Assembly: GCF_000422365.1 (NCBI RefSeq)
Contig: NZ_KE383820.1
Coordinates: 26,552-90,551, forward strand
DNA from: Mesoflavibacter zeaxanthinifaciens DSM 18436
GTDB lineage: Bacteria; Bacteroidota; Bacteroidia; Flavobacteriales; Flavobacteriaceae
Direction of reading: 5' to 3'
Length of the DNA stretch: 64,000 nucleotides
Shown here: positions 33,044 to 42,423 of the stretch, piece by piece
How the letters are laid out: each line of letters starts with the position of its first letter
Position numbering within the stretch: position 1 is the first letter of the stretch
Notes under the pieces: model-generated
Told to the model about the DNA's origin: nothing
Seen by the model: the letters and a program-made list of their open reading frames with translations, nothing else
The model's database searches: none
Translations under genes and position numbers: made by a program

Positions 33044-33484
33044 GTGAAACACAGTAGCCTTTTTTACCTTTTAGTTTTGACACTGTTTGTGTCTTGTTAT
33101 GATATAGAAAAACCAGAAAAACCAAAAGATTTACTCTCTGAAGATAAAATGGTTGATGTTTTGGTAGAGATTTCTATTATGTCTTCTGCTAAAGGAATAA
33201 ATAAGCGTATACTAGAAAATAATGGCATAAAACCAGTTGAGTATATTTATAAAAAACATGGCATAGATAGTATGCAATTTGTTAATAGCAACACTTACTA
33301 TTCTCATGATATAGAAGTCTATGACAAAATTTACGATAAAGTAAAAGACAGTGTTACAAAGCTAAGAGATAAGTATAAAGCCATTCAAAATAAAGAAAAG
33401 AAAAAAAAGGAAAAGGAGAAAAAAGAGTTAAAGAAAGCAGAGTTAAAACTAGACCAAAATCTTATTGAAAAAGAAACTAATTAA
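33044..33484 (+). CDS. DUF4296 lipoprotein
   Basis: 146 residues, GTG start 6 bp after dihydroorotase. A lipoprotein signal with Cys18 (LFVSC) is followed by the DUF4296 helical core (LLSEDKMVDVLVEISIMSSAKG...YIYKKHGIDSMQFVNSNTYYSHDIEVYDKIYDKV). The last ~40 residues are a highly charged Lys/Glu helix, probably coiled coil. The family is restricted to Bacteroidota, with no known function. It is the third gene of the operon and converges on the epimerase gene. Confidence 0.85.
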   Translation: MKHSSLFYLLVLTLFVSCYDIEKPEKPKDLLSEDKMVDVLVEISIMSSAKGINKRILENNGIKPVEYIYKKHGIDSMQFVNSNTYYSHDIEVYDKIYDKVKDSVTKLRDKYKAIQNKEKKKKEKEKKELKKAELKLDQNLIEKETN

Positions 33485-33494
33485 GTTTTAAACT

Positions 33495-34505
33495 TTACTT
33501 TAAATCGTTTTTAAATAAACTAGTCGTAGTCTTTATACTTTTATCTATTGGTAAAAATTCAAAACCTATAGCGTCTTTAATTTTATTATTACTGTAAATA
33601 GTTGTTGTAACTGCGCTATTTGCGGTTTGCTTAGATAAGACTCTACGTTTTTTAGTTAATTTATGTTTTAGCCAATCCAAACGCCAAGCAATATTTAACA
33701 ACCAAGGTTTAGCTTCTTTTTGTGGCGGTTTTACACCTAAGTAATTAGCGGTTTTGGTAAAAAAATCTTTAAAAGATAAGTTTTCAGAAACTAGAATATA
33801 GCGTTCGTTTTTTACATCGCTTTTTACAAGTTGTATCATTGCTTTTACAACATCATTAACATCAACATATCCTGTAGATCCTGTGGTGTAATATTTTAGT
33901 CCGTTGTAAATCATTTTTATTAAACTGCCACTACCGTAGCGCCAAATACCAGGTCCAATAATAACACCAGGATTAACAATTACAGCGTCCAAACCTTCTT
34001 GTGTACCGCGCCAAACTTCAAGTTCTGCACCATATTTAGTAATGGCATAAACGCTGTTATCAATTTCTTTATTCCATTCGGTTTCTTCAGTAATAGCCTT
34101 GTTGTTTAAAGAAGCGCCTAAAGCAGCAATAGAGCTAACGTAACATAGTTTTTCAACTTTATGATCAATACAAAAGTTAACAATATTTGCGGTACCTTTT
34201 ATATTTGTCTTTTGCAACAAATTAAACTTATCAGGTTCAAAACTTACAAATGCGGCGCAATGGTACACGTGTGTTATGTCTTTAAAAGCTTCGGTAAGTT
34301 GTGGTATATTGTTTAGATCTGCTTTAACCCATTCAATAGTATCAAATAAAGCGTCTGCATTGTTGGTATAATAGCCAAAAATACGTTTAACGGTATCAAA
34401 TTTTTTTTCATTTCTATAAATCGCACGTATTGGCTGGTTTTCATTTAATAAATGAAACAACAAATGTGCGCCAACTAATCCCGTTCCTCCTGTGACTAAA
34501 ATCAT
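33495..34505 (-). CDS. NAD-dependent epimerase/dehydratase family protein
   Basis: 336 residues, an extended short-chain dehydrogenase. The cofactor motif TGGTGLVGAHL is at residues 5-15 and the catalytic Tyr153-x-x-x-Lys157 (YAITK) is present, with VSSIAALG supplying the Ser. The C-terminal part is helical and variable. Substrates of this subgroup range from nucleotide sugars to dihydroflavonol-like or steroid-like ketones; the sequence does not decide. Monocistronic, divergent from tyrS. Confidence 0.88.
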   Translation of the reverse strand: MILVTGGTGLVGAHLLFHLLNENQPIRAIYRNEKKFDTVKRIFGYYTNNADALFDTIEWVKADLNNIPQLTEAFKDITHVYHCAAFVSFEPDKFNLLQKTNIKGTANIVNFCIDHKVEKLCYVSSIAALGASLNNKAITEETEWNKEIDNSVYAITKYGAELEVWRGTQEGLDAVIVNPGVIIGPGIWRYGSGSLIKMIYNGLKYYTTGSTGYVDVNDVVKAMIQLVKSDVKNERYILVSENLSFKDFFTKTANYLGVKPPQKEAKPWLLNIAWRLDWLKHKLTKKRRVLSKQTANSAVTTTIYSNNKIKDAIGFEFLPIDKSIKTTTSLFKNDLK

Positions 34506-34557
34506 GTTACTAAAGTAATAAATATAAGATATTGTACAGATTTTATGGCACTATTTT

Positions 34558-34565
34558 TATCTTTG
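34558..34565 (+). promoter_or_regulatory. -7 element of tyrS
   Basis: TATCTTTG matches TAnnTTTG, 27 bp before the ATG at 34593. Confidence 0.6.
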
Positions 34566-34592
34566 TGGCTTCATTAAATAAAATAATTTAAG

Positions 34593-35903
34593 ATGGCAAA
34601 CGCACTTGTAGAAGAATTACGTTGGAGAGGTATGGTACACGACATCATGCCTGGAACAGAAGAGCAACTTGATAAAGAAATGACTACTGCTTATATAGGA
34701 TTTGATCCAACATCAGATTCTTTACATATAGGTAGTTTAGTGCCAATTATTTTGTTAGTGCATTTAAAAAAAGCAGGTCATAAACCAATTGCTTTAGTTG
34801 GTGGTGCAACGGGTATGATTGGTGATCCTTCTGGTAAAAGTGACGAGCGTAACTTATTAGACGAAGCAACACTAAACCATAATGTAGCTGGTATTAAAAG
34901 TGTATTGTCTCGCTTTTTAGATTTTAACTCTACAGAAAAAAACGCACCAGTTTTAGTTAATAACTATGACTGGATGAAAAACTTTAGCTTTATAGATTTT
35001 GCACGTGATGTTGGTAAGCGTATTACCGTAAACTACATGATGGCAAAAGACTCTGTAAAAAAGCGTTTTAGTGGCGAAGAAGGTAGCGTTGGTATGAGCT
35101 TTACCGAGTTTACTTACCAATTAATCCAAGGGTACGATTTTTACCATTTACACAAAACCTTAAATTGTAAATTACAAATGGGTGGAAGTGACCAATGGGG
35201 AAACATAACTACAGGAACAGAACTTGTTAGACGTATGAATGTTGGCGACGATACCGCAAAAGCATACGCTATGACTTGCCCATTAATTACTAAAGCAGAC
35301 GGATCTAAATTTGGTAAAAGTGAAGGTGGTAACGTATGGTTAGATGCCGATAAAACTAGCGTGTATAAATTCTACCAGTTTTGGTTAAATACTACAGATG
35401 AAGATGCAGAAAAGTACATTAAAATCTTTACGTTTTTAGATAAAGACACGATAGATACTTTAATTGCAGAACATAAAGAAAACCCTGGTTTTAGAGCTTT
35501 ACAGAAAAAGTTAGCTGAAGAGGTAACAACCTTTGTACACAGTAAAGAGGAATATGAAAATGCAGTAAAAGCATCTCAAATCCTTTTTAGTAAAGACTTT
35601 AAAAACGATATCAAACAACTAAACGAAAGTTTATTTTTAGATGTTTTTGAAGGTGTGCCACAAGCTGAGGTAAGTAAAGATAAAATAGACGCTGGTTTAG
35701 ATATGATTGCAGCACTGTCTGCCGAGACTAACTTTTTAGCAAGTAATGGCGAAGCACGTCGTGCGTTAAAAGAAAACTCGGTAGCTGTTAATAAAGACAA
35801 AGTTGCTGAAGATTATACCATAACGACAGAAGATCTAATTAACGATAAGTATGTTGTAATTAATAGAGGTAAGAAAAAGACCTTTATTATAAAAGTGATT
35901 TAA
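34593..35903 (+). CDS. tyrS: Tyrosine--tRNA ligase
   Basis: 436 residues. Class I synthetase: [22 protein letters not shown] carries the HIGH-equivalent [15 protein letters not shown] and [16 protein letters not shown] bind tyrosine, and [13 protein letters not shown] is the KMSKS loop. A C-terminal S4-like RNA-binding domain (about 365-436) includes [18 protein letters not shown] and [14 protein letters not shown]. Single gene with its own -7 element; followed by a repeat and a terminator. Confidence 0.97.
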   Translation: MANALVEELRWRGMVHDIMPGTEEQLDKEMTTAYIGFDPTSDSLHIGSLVPIILLVHLKKAGHKPIALVGGATGMIGDPSGKSDERNLLDEATLNHNVAGIKSVLSRFLDFNSTEKNAPVLVNNYDWMKNFSFIDFARDVGKRITVNYMMAKDSVKKRFSGEEGSVGMSFTEFTYQLIQGYDFYHLHKTLNCKLQMGGSDQWGNITTGTELVRRMNVGDDTAKAYAMTCPLITKADGSKFGKSEGGNVWLDADKTSVYKFYQFWLNTTDEDAEKYIKIFTFLDKDTIDTLIAEHKENPGFRALQKKLAEEVTTFVHSKEEYENAVKASQILFSKDFKNDIKQLNESLFLDVFEGVPQAEVSKDKIDAGLDMIAALSAETNFLASNGEARRALKENSVAVNKDKVAEDYTITTEDLINDKYVVINRGKKKTFIIKVI

Positions 35904-35905
35904 TT

Positions 35906-35974
35906 GTCGCTTTGAGCGCAGTCGAGAAGTTTTGAATAAATTAAAGAAAGGTCTCGACTACGCTAGACCTGACA
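35906..35974. repeat. Intergenic inverted repeat after tyrS
   Basis: AGCGCAGTCGAGA (35915-35927) and TCTCGACTACGCT (35952-35964) are inverted copies with one mismatch, flanked by GTCGCTTTG and AGACCTGAC. It is not the same element as at 21995 but shares the TCGAGA core. Confidence 0.6.
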
Positions 35975-36002
35975 CTATACTTAAAAAATATAAATAAAAT
36001 TA

Positions 36003-36040
36003 AAAGCCTGTTTTCAAAAATTTGAAAACAGGCTTTTTTT
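36003..36040 (+). terminator. Intrinsic terminator downstream of tyrS
   Basis: AAAAGCCTGTTTTCAAA pairs with TTTGAAAACAGGCTTTT and is followed by T residues. Confidence 0.88.
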
Positions 36041-36113
36041 ACAAAAATTAGCTAATCAACTAAATCTAATTTTTCTTTTTCGTTTATAGTTTGTCGTATG
36101 TGGTAACTTGTCC

Positions 36114-37094
36114 TTACAACACCATTAGATTACAACCTCTAATATCACTATTATCAAAACGACCAATAACCTCAAAGCTACCGTTATTAAGTGGTTTGCC
36201 TAAGTCTTGCGTTGCAATAAAAGCACAAGAGTTTATATTAGCTAAATCTATAACATTAATGCCTCCTGTTTTTTTGGTGTCAAAAACGGTTAAAGCATCT
36301 TCTGTATCTCTAGTTAAAATTTTCATCCAAGGTGGACAGTTAAACACACCGTTACCCTTAGAATACGCTTGACTTAAAAGTTCGGTCATGCCATATTCGC
36401 TATGTATTTGGTCAACACCAAAACCAGATTTTAAAAGTTGGTGTAACTCTTCTCTAATTATTTCTTTGCGTTTACCTTTCATACCACCAGTTTCCATAAT
36501 AATGGTATTATTAAGGTTGAATTGATAACGCTCTACCAAATCTAAAAGTGCAAAAGACACGCCAATTAGTAGTGTTTTTTTACCTTCATTTTCAAGTTGA
36601 AGTAAAGTGTCTTTTAATTCGTCTAAATTATTTAAATAAAATCCGCTTTTAGGCTGTTTAGAGTCTTTAATTAAATGATCTACCATATAGACTAAAGACG
36701 AACCTTCGCGTTCTAAATAATTAGGTAATAACGCCAAGATGGTATAATCTTCTACATTACCATAAAAATGTGCAAATCCTTTTTTAAAACTATCTTCGTA
36801 AACCTTTAAATTGGTAACATGGTGTTTACTTGTTATTTGTCCTGTAGTACCACTACTAGAAAAAGTAATTTCGGTTGGTGTGTTAGCGCTTAAAACGTCG
36901 TGCGATTTAAAAAACTGAATAGGTAAAAACGGTATTTGATGTAGTGCTGTAACATCACTTGGGTTTTTGTACAATAAATCACAAAAAGAACGATACACGT
37001 TATTATTTTCGTACTGAAATTTAAACACGTTTAAAGCATGTGTTTTAAACGCCTCTTCTGTAGTAATGTTAAAGATGTCTTTTGTATTTATCAT
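36114..37094 (-). CDS. LuxE-like acyl-protein synthetase
   Basis: 326 residues. ANL-type adenylating enzyme of the LuxE/PaaK group: the phosphate-binding loop EITFSSSGTTGQITSKH is clear, followed by METGGMKGKRKE and IHSEYGMTELLSQAYS with the conserved Glu. LuxE activates fatty acids, but here no luxCDAB genes are nearby, so bioluminescence is not implied. An upstream in-frame ATG at 37139 lies before a TACTTTTG promoter element, so the ATG at 37094 is preferred; the mRNA would then be nearly leaderless. Substrate unknown. Confidence 0.8.
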   Translation of the reverse strand: MINTKDIFNITTEEAFKTHALNVFKFQYENNNVYRSFCDLLYKNPSDVTALHQIPFLPIQFFKSHDVLSANTPTEITFSSSGTTGQITSKHHVTNLKVYEDSFKKGFAHFYGNVEDYTILALLPNYLEREGSSLVYMVDHLIKDSKQPKSGFYLNNLDELKDTLLQLENEGKKTLLIGVSFALLDLVERYQFNLNNTIIMETGGMKGKRKEIIREELHQLLKSGFGVDQIHSEYGMTELLSQAYSKGNGVFNCPPWMKILTRDTEDALTVFDTKKTGGINVIDLANINSCAFIATQDLGKPLNNGSFEVIGRFDNSDIRGCNLMVL

Positions 37095-37101
37095 AGGATT
37101 A

Positions 37102-37109
37102 CAAAAGTA
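37102..37109 (-). promoter_or_regulatory. -7 element of the LuxE-like gene
   Basis: Reads TACTTTTG on the minus strand. The transcript would start within a few bases of the ATG at 37094, giving a nearly leaderless mRNA. Confidence 0.55.
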
Positions 37110-37116
37110 TAGAAAA

Positions 37117-37147
37117 TAAAAAAGCGTTGCCAATAGCAACGCTTTTA
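37117..37147 (-). terminator. Terminator of the short T9SS cargo gene
   Basis: On the minus strand, AAAAGCGTTGC pairs with GCAACGCTTTT around TATTG and is followed by T residues. Confidence 0.8.
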
Positions 37148-37167
37148 AAATTTATATCAAATAAGGA

Positions 37168-37965
37168 TTACTCTATAACTAATTTTTTAGTCGTTGATGC
37201 TCCGTTTTGCTCTATGTTTAATAAGTACATACCAGCTTTTAAGTTAGATACGTTTAAACGGTTAGTCGTTAATGTTTGTTTAACAACTTGTTTACCTAAA
37301 ACATCAAAAACTGTTACGTTAATAGCATCGTTAGATGTAGTTTTAATGTTAACAAAACCGTTTGTTACAGGGTTTGGATATACAGAAAATTCTGCAGTTT
37401 CAAAGTTTTTGTTTGAAAGAGTTGAAGCATCAGTCCAAGAAAATTGATCAACCATTATTCTTTCAGTTGTCCCATTAGAAATAAATCTAATTTTGATGTT
37501 ATCATTAACACTATTTATAGTTCCTGAAAATAAAGTAAAATCAGATGAATCAGATAATGTTGTATTATTAATTGTTGCAACATTAGTCCAAGTTGTTCCA
37601 TCAATAGAGTATTCTAAAGAAAAGTCTGGTGATGGACTAGCGTCCCATCTTCTTACTTGAACATCAAATGTTGTAACACCACCAGAAGCGATATTAAAAG
37701 TTAGACTAGATGTAGAATTATTTCTTAACCTAACAGAATAAGCAGAGTTTAAATAAGTTCTATCAAAACCATCTTGAGTACCATCAGTTTCTCTTAAAGT
37801 ACTATTTGATGTAAAAGAGAATACACCATCAGAGTAAACTTGAGAACTATATCCTGACCCAAGAGTTGTCCAATTAGCAGCTGTATCAAAATCTATAGTT
37901 GTTGTAATTTGTGCACTTAAGTTAAGTGAGATAAGTGCTAAAAATAAAAAGTAAAATTTTTTCAT
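37168..37965 (-). CDS. T9SS cargo protein, short paralogue
   Basis: 265 residues. Signal peptide (~1-18), a beta-rich domain (~22-180) and a type A T9SS sorting domain (~188-265) with FSVYPNPVTNGFVNIK, VTVFDVLGKQV and LNVSNLKAGMYLLNIEQNG. The sorting domain directs export through the type IX system and attachment to or release at the cell surface. The beta domain closely resembles residues ~20-180 of the next protein (RRWDASPSPDF versus RRWDGNPATNF; SNGTTERIMVDQFSWT versus SNGTTERIMVDNFTWT), so the two are tandem paralogues. No catalytic residues are recognised; it may bind a ligand or adhere. Confidence 0.88.
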   Translation of the reverse strand: MKKFYFLFLALISLNLSAQITTTIDFDTAANWTTLGSGYSSQVYSDGVFSFTSNSTLRETDGTQDGFDRTYLNSAYSVRLRNNSTSSLTFNIASGGVTTFDVQVRRWDASPSPDFSLEYSIDGTTWTNVATINNTTLSDSSDFTLFSGTINSVNDNIKIRFISNGTTERIMVDQFSWTDASTLSNKNFETAEFSVYPNPVTNGFVNIKTTSNDAINVTVFDVLGKQVVKQTLTTNRLNVSNLKAGMYLLNIEQNGASTTKKLVIE

Positions 37966-38000
37966 TTGTGTGTTTTATTTAAATTCAGTTCAAATCTAGC

Positions 38001-38039
38001 AAAAAAAAAGAGTTATCTAATTGTAGATAACTCTCTTTT
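38001..38039 (-). terminator. Terminator of the long T9SS cargo gene
   Basis: On the minus strand, GAGTTATCTA pairs with TAGATAACTC and is followed by a run of T residues. Confidence 0.85.
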
Positions 38040-38060
38040 AACAATAGCTTAATATAGCTT

Positions 38061-40427
38061 TTATTCTATAACTAACTTCTTAGTTGTAGAAGCTCCGTTT
38101 TGTTCTATGTTTAATAAGTACACACCAGCTTTTAAGTTAGATACGTTTAATGTATCGTTACTTAATGTTTTAGTGATTACTTTTTTACCTAATAAGTCAA
38201 ACACAGTTACGTTTACAGCGCTGTTAGACGTTGTTTTGATGTTTACATAACCTTTGTTAGTTGGGTTAGGGTAAATGCTAAAGTTAGCTTGTTCAAACTC
38301 TGTGTTTGATAATGCAGGATTATCATTTTCTGAACCAGGAGAGAATTGAACAGGAGTAGTTGTATGTGATAAGTGTTGTACAAAAGCACCAGTAAAGTCT
38401 GGCTCTCTAGCTATAGACTGGTTGTTACCGCCTTCACTACCATAAGTATACTCTGCAACAGTTACACCGCCAGCATTTTTAATAGTTACAGTATCACCAC
38501 CGTTATTTAGTCCTAATACACCAGTTGAAGCAACTTGAGACATACCGCTAATACCTGTTGGCGTACCACCACCAAATACAGTTATAAATGTGTTAGGAGC
38601 TAACATTGTTCCTGCAGGGAATACGTGTCTATCAGAAGCTCCATCTGCAATTACGTAATCTGTTAAATCTATTGCTACAGTACCTGTGTTGTATAATTCT
38701 ACAAACTCATCTTGAGAAGTGTCAACAGTTCCGTCTCCGTTAGCATCACCTGTAGTTGCATCTGGATCAGATAAAATCTCATTAATTACTAAGAAAGAAG
38801 GATCGCAGTTAGTTGCAAAAACAGTACCAGAGATAGTTGTACCATCACAGTCACCACCGTTAATTGTTAAATCCCAAGCATCACCTTCACCTAAACCAGT
38901 AATTGTAATTGTTCCGTCTGTTACAGTTGCAGGATCATCTCCACCAATTGTACCAGCAGAAGTAGTTGATAAAGAAGTAATAGTACCTTCAACACCTGTA
39001 TAAGGAATTTCAATAGTTACCATATCGTTTCCAGCTCCAGTAGTGTTACCTAAGCATACGATATTTTCTTCACCTAATATTAAATCACAAACCGCACAGT
39101 TAGAAGTTGGTCTTGTTCCTAAAGTTGGGCAAGCTCCAAAAGCATCTAAAGATACGTTTGATAAGTCCCAACCAGAATAACCATCGGCACCATCATCAAT
39201 ATATTGAATACCGATATACACATCTGTACCAGTAGCAGCAGTTAAGTCTACCTCGTAAGAACCAGCAGCTGTTATTGTTTGAGCAGTTGTCCAAGAAGAT
39301 CCAGTTGGGCAACCAGAGTAAGCATCTGTATAAGCAATATTTAAATCTGTTACACCAAAAGCTTCAGCAGCATCAAACGCTAAAGTTAAATCTGTTACAC
39401 CAGTCATATCTAAAGGACCAAATACTAACCAGCTTTCTACAGGCTCAGCACATCCACCACCACAAAAAGCGTTAGCAGAGTATGTTCCGCCAGATTCAGA
39501 CCAAGTACCGTTGTTGTTACCACTAGAGTTTGTTGTTACAGCAACAAGTTCGAATAATTCTGTACCATTACTTAAATCAAAACAAGTGTTTGGAGTTGGG
39601 TCACATAAATCGGCAGCTATCGTACCAGAAGCAGTTATTGCTCCACAATCACCACCAACTAGGTTAATATCCCAAGCGTCACCTTCAGTTAAACCTGTAA
39701 TTGTAATAATTCCGTCAGTAGTTACAGCAGGATTATCTCCACCAACTGTACCACCAGAAGTAGTTGTTACAGCCGTAACTGCAGCATCAAGACCTGTGTA
39801 AGGGATTTGTACAGTAACACTATCGTTATTGTCACCTATAACATTTGTATTACAGATGTAAGACGCACTATCAAAAGTTACACCACAAGATGTAGAAAAA
39901 GCTGTCCAAGTAAAGTTGTCAACCATTATTCTTTCTGTTGTTCCATTAGATATAATTCTTACTCCAACATTAGAGTTAGCACTGTTTATTGTACCGTTAA
40001 TTGTTTTCCAATCAGAATCATCTGTAACAGTAGCATCAATTACAGAAGATGTACTCCAAGAAGCACCGTTATCAGTAGTTGTTTCAACAGTAAAATTTGT
40101 AGCAGGATTTCCGTCCCAACGTCTAGCTTGAAAAGAAAATGTTCCAATTCCACCAGATCCAACAATCATTGTTAGGGATGTACCTGAATTATTTCTTAAT
40201 CTAAAAGAATATGTTCCGAAAGCACCAGAAAAGCCATCTTGTGCAGAAGTTGTATTTCTTAACACATCTACACCAGTTGCAGTGAAGTTTGTATCAGTGT
40301 AAGTGTAGTCTCCATACCCAGAAGGTGCTGGACTCCAGTTTCCGTCGGTATCAAAGTCAATTGTTCCTTGTGCAGAAACAAATGATAGTGATAAAACCGT
40401 TAAAAGTAAAAAGTAAAATTTTTTCAT
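38061..40427 (-). CDS. T9SS cargo protein with lamin-tail domain, long paralogue
   Basis: 788 residues. Signal peptide; an N-terminal beta domain shared with the neighbour (~20-180); two copies of a ~85-residue Cys-containing module (IPYTGLDAAVTAV...GGDCGAI and IPYTGVEGTITSL...GGDCDGT); between them a domain with FDLSNGTELFELVAVTTNSSGNNNGTW; a lamin-tail domain (FLVINEILSDPDATTGD...EFVELYNTGTVAIDLTDYVI); and a type A T9SS sorting domain (~710-788). It should be displayed at or released from the cell surface. The lamin-tail domain often marks secreted nucleases or adhesins, but no nuclease motif is seen here. Confidence 0.88.
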   Translation of the reverse strand: MKKFYFLLLTVLSLSFVSAQGTIDFDTDGNWSPAPSGYGDYTYTDTNFTATGVDVLRNTTSAQDGFSGAFGTYSFRLRNNSGTSLTMIVGSGGIGTFSFQARRWDGNPATNFTVETTTDNGASWSTSSVIDATVTDDSDWKTINGTINSANSNVGVRIISNGTTERIMVDNFTWTAFSTSCGVTFDSASYICNTNVIGDNNDSVTVQIPYTGLDAAVTAVTTTSGGTVGGDNPAVTTDGIITITGLTEGDAWDINLVGGDCGAITASGTIAADLCDPTPNTCFDLSNGTELFELVAVTTNSSGNNNGTWSESGGTYSANAFCGGGCAEPVESWLVFGPLDMTGVTDLTLAFDAAEAFGVTDLNIAYTDAYSGCPTGSSWTTAQTITAAGSYEVDLTAATGTDVYIGIQYIDDGADGYSGWDLSNVSLDAFGACPTLGTRPTSNCAVCDLILGEENIVCLGNTTGAGNDMVTIEIPYTGVEGTITSLSTTSAGTIGGDDPATVTDGTITITGLGEGDAWDLTINGGDCDGTTISGTVFATNCDPSFLVINEILSDPDATTGDANGDGTVDTSQDEFVELYNTGTVAIDLTDYVIADGASDRHVFPAGTMLAPNTFITVFGGGTPTGISGMSQVASTGVLGLNNGGDTVTIKNAGGVTVAEYTYGSEGGNNQSIAREPDFTGAFVQHLSHTTTPVQFSPGSENDNPALSNTEFEQANFSIYPNPTNKGYVNIKTTSNSAVNVTVFDLLGKKVITKTLSNDTLNVSNLKAGVYLLNIEQNGASTTKKLVIE

Positions 40428-40453
40428 AATTAATAGTTATAAATTGTGAGTTA

Positions 40454-40461
40454 CAAATATA
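40454..40461 (-). promoter_or_regulatory. -7 element of the long T9SS cargo gene
   Basis: Reads TATATTTG on the minus strand, 26 bp before the ATG. The rest of the gap to the response regulator at 40698 is AT-rich and shows no other structure I can name. Confidence 0.55.
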
Positions 40462-40697
40462 CACAGATTTTTGTCTTACAAGTAAGTTACAAAACACTAA
40501 TGCTATTTTTTACAATTATATAACATGATATTTTAACTACTTGGTAAGCAAAAGATTGTAAATTACATAAACCTAAAAACTTAGGTTAGGTTATAAGTTG
40601 TAATTAATGTTATTTAATTGTTATCAATGGATTAAATAGATAATTTAATTTTAATAATTTTATCTTTACGTTATTATTTTAACACAAAGTCATTCTG

Positions 40698-41381
40698 ATG
40701 AATAAGAAAGATATTAAAATTCTTTTAGTAGACGACGAGCCAGATATTCTTGAAATAGTAGGCTATAATTTAAGTGCAGAAGGTTACCAAGTCATTACTG
40801 CAGATAACGGTATTAAAGCTGTTAAAAAAGCAAAAAAAGAAAAACCACACCTTATTATATTAGATGTGATGATGCCAGAAATGGATGGTATTGAAGCTTG
40901 CGAAGCTATTAGAAAAGTACCAGAATTAAGCAGCACAATTATTACATTTTTAACCGCAAGAGGAGAAGACTACTCTCAAGTAGCAGGTTTTGATGCTGGT
41001 GCAGACGATTATATTACTAAACCAATTAAGCCAAAAGTGTTAATAAGTAAAGTAAAAGCACTTTTAAGACGATTAAAATCTGAAGATACTAACCAATCGG
41101 TTATAAAAATTGGTAAGCTTACCATTAATAGAGACGAATACAAGATTATTTTAGGAAACGAAGAGATTATTTTACCAAGAAAAGAATTTGAACTCTTATC
41201 TTTGTTGGCATCAAAACCAGGTAAAGTCTTTAAAAGAGAAGATATTTTAGACCGCGTTTGGGGTAACGAAGTCGTAGTTGGCGGACGTACCATAGATGTA
41301 CACATAAGAAAACTAAGAGAAAAAATTGGCGACGATAGCTTTAAAACTGTAAAAGGTGTTGGCTATAAATTTGTAGAATAA
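40698..41381 (+). CDS. PhoB/OmpR-type response regulator
   Basis: 227 residues. Receiver domain (5-120) with the acidic pair Asp12/Asp13, phospho-acceptor Asp56 in LIILDVMMPEMDG and the Lys in ITKPIKP; winged-helix DNA-binding domain (~135-227) with ILPRKEFELLSLLASKPGKVFKREDILDRVWG and RTIDVHIRKLREKIG. It pairs with the histidine kinase gene 7 bp downstream. The arrangement and domain types are as in PhoBR-like systems; the regulon is not known. A phosphate role cannot be shown here, as no pst/phoU genes are present. Confidence 0.93.
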   Translation: MNKKDIKILLVDDEPDILEIVGYNLSAEGYQVITADNGIKAVKKAKKEKPHLIILDVMMPEMDGIEACEAIRKVPELSSTIITFLTARGEDYSQVAGFDAGADDYITKPIKPKVLISKVKALLRRLKSEDTNQSVIKIGKLTINRDEYKIILGNEEIILPRKEFELLSLLASKPGKVFKREDILDRVWGNEVVVGGRTIDVHIRKLREKIGDDSFKTVKGVGYKFVE

Positions 41382-41388
41382 CTTTTAT

Positions 41389-42423
41389 TTGAAACTAAAA
41401 AAAACATACAAGTTTGCATTAAAAACTTCGTTTTTAATCACCGTATTTTTAACGCTCTTAATGAGTGTTTTTTTGTATATGTTTTACGCAATAAACATAT
41501 TACATATACTTTTCTTTGCTTTTTTTACGTATTCATTTTCCTTTTTAATTATTCAATATAGAGTAGAAAAATTCATCTATAAAAGAATAAACAAAATTTA
41601 CAAAGACCTTACCTTATTAGAGTCTGCTAGTTTTAGAAAGCATAGTATTACTACAGATATGGCAACGCTAACTAGGCAAATAGATAAATATGCCAAAGAC
41701 AAAAAGTTAGAGATAGAAACTTTAAAGGTTAGAGAAGAATACCGTAAAGAGTTTATGGGTAACGTATCGCACGAGCTTAAAACACCATTATTTACAGTAC
41801 AAGGTTATATAGAAACATTGCTTGACGGCGCAATGAAAGATAAAAACGTAGCCGAAAAATATCTAGAAAGAGCCAACAAAGGTGTAGAACGATTAATATA
41901 TATCGTAAAAGACCTAGATATGATTACCAAATTAGAAGTAGGAGATTTACGACTTAATATGACCACTTTTGATATTGTAGATCTAGTAAAAAGTGTTTTT
42001 GACTTATTAGAAATGAAAGCTGCTAAGAAAAAAATTAGTCTAATGTTTGATATGGACTACAAACAACCAATACTGGTAAAAGGTGATGAAGAGCGTATCC
42101 AGCAAGTGTTAACCAACTTAGTCGTAAACTCAATTAAATATGGTCATCAAAACGGTACTACAGAGATTAGTATAGAAAGGCTTATTAAAAACAAAGTTAT
42201 AGTAAGAGTCACTGATAATGGCGAAGGTATAGGTAAAGAACATTTACCAAGACTTTTTGAGCGTTTTTACCGTGTAGACAAAAGCGGATCGCGTAAAGAA
42301 GGCGGATCTGGTTTAGGACTATCTATAGTAAAACACATTATAGAAGCACACGACGAAAAAATCTATGTAGAAAGTGAAGAAAACGTAGGTAGCGAGTTTT
42401 CTTTTACGCTAGAAAAAGCTTAA
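41389..42423 (+). CDS. PhoR-like sensor histidine kinase
   Basis: 344 residues, TTG start 7 bp after the response regulator stop. Two adjacent transmembrane helices (~10-33 and 36-56) with almost no extracytoplasmic loop, a short linker, the H box FMGNVSHELKTPLFTVQGYIETL with His128, the N box LTNLVVNSIKYG, DNGEGIG, FERFYRVDKSGSRKEGGSGLGLSIVKHI. Without an external sensor domain, the signal is probably membrane- or partner-borne. The 3' end overlaps the convergent glycosyltransferase gene by 20 bp. Confidence 0.92.
   Translation: MKLKKTYKFALKTSFLITVFLTLLMSVFLYMFYAINILHILFFAFFTYSFSFLIIQYRVEKFIYKRINKIYKDLTLLESASFRKHSITTDMATLTRQIDKYAKDKKLEIETLKVREEYRKEFMGNVSHELKTPLFTVQGYIETLLDGAMKDKNVAEKYLERANKGVERLIYIVKDLDMITKLEVGDLRLNMTTFDIVDLVKSVFDLLEMKAAKKKISLMFDMDYKQPILVKGDEERIQQVLTNLVVNSIKYGHQNGTTEISIERLIKNKVIVRVTDNGEGIGKEHLPRLFERFYRVDKSGSRKEGGSGLGLSIVKHIIEAHDEKIYVESEENVGSEFSFTLEKA

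Noticed and set aside
36114..37094. LuxE-like gene as a sign of bioluminescence
   Set aside because: No luxC, luxD, luxA or luxB lies nearby, and stand-alone LuxE/PaaK-like adenylating enzymes are common in non-luminous flavobacteria.
38719..40175. Several plus-strand open frames opposite the T9SS gene
   Set aside because: They are low-complexity Ser/Val/Pro- or Thr/Ile-rich mirrors of a clearly coding minus-strand gene with signal peptide and sorting domain.
40698..42423. Calling the two-component pair phoB/phoR outright
   Set aside because: Domain types fit, but there is no phosphate gene nearby, and OmpR-family pairs cannot be assigned by domain alone.
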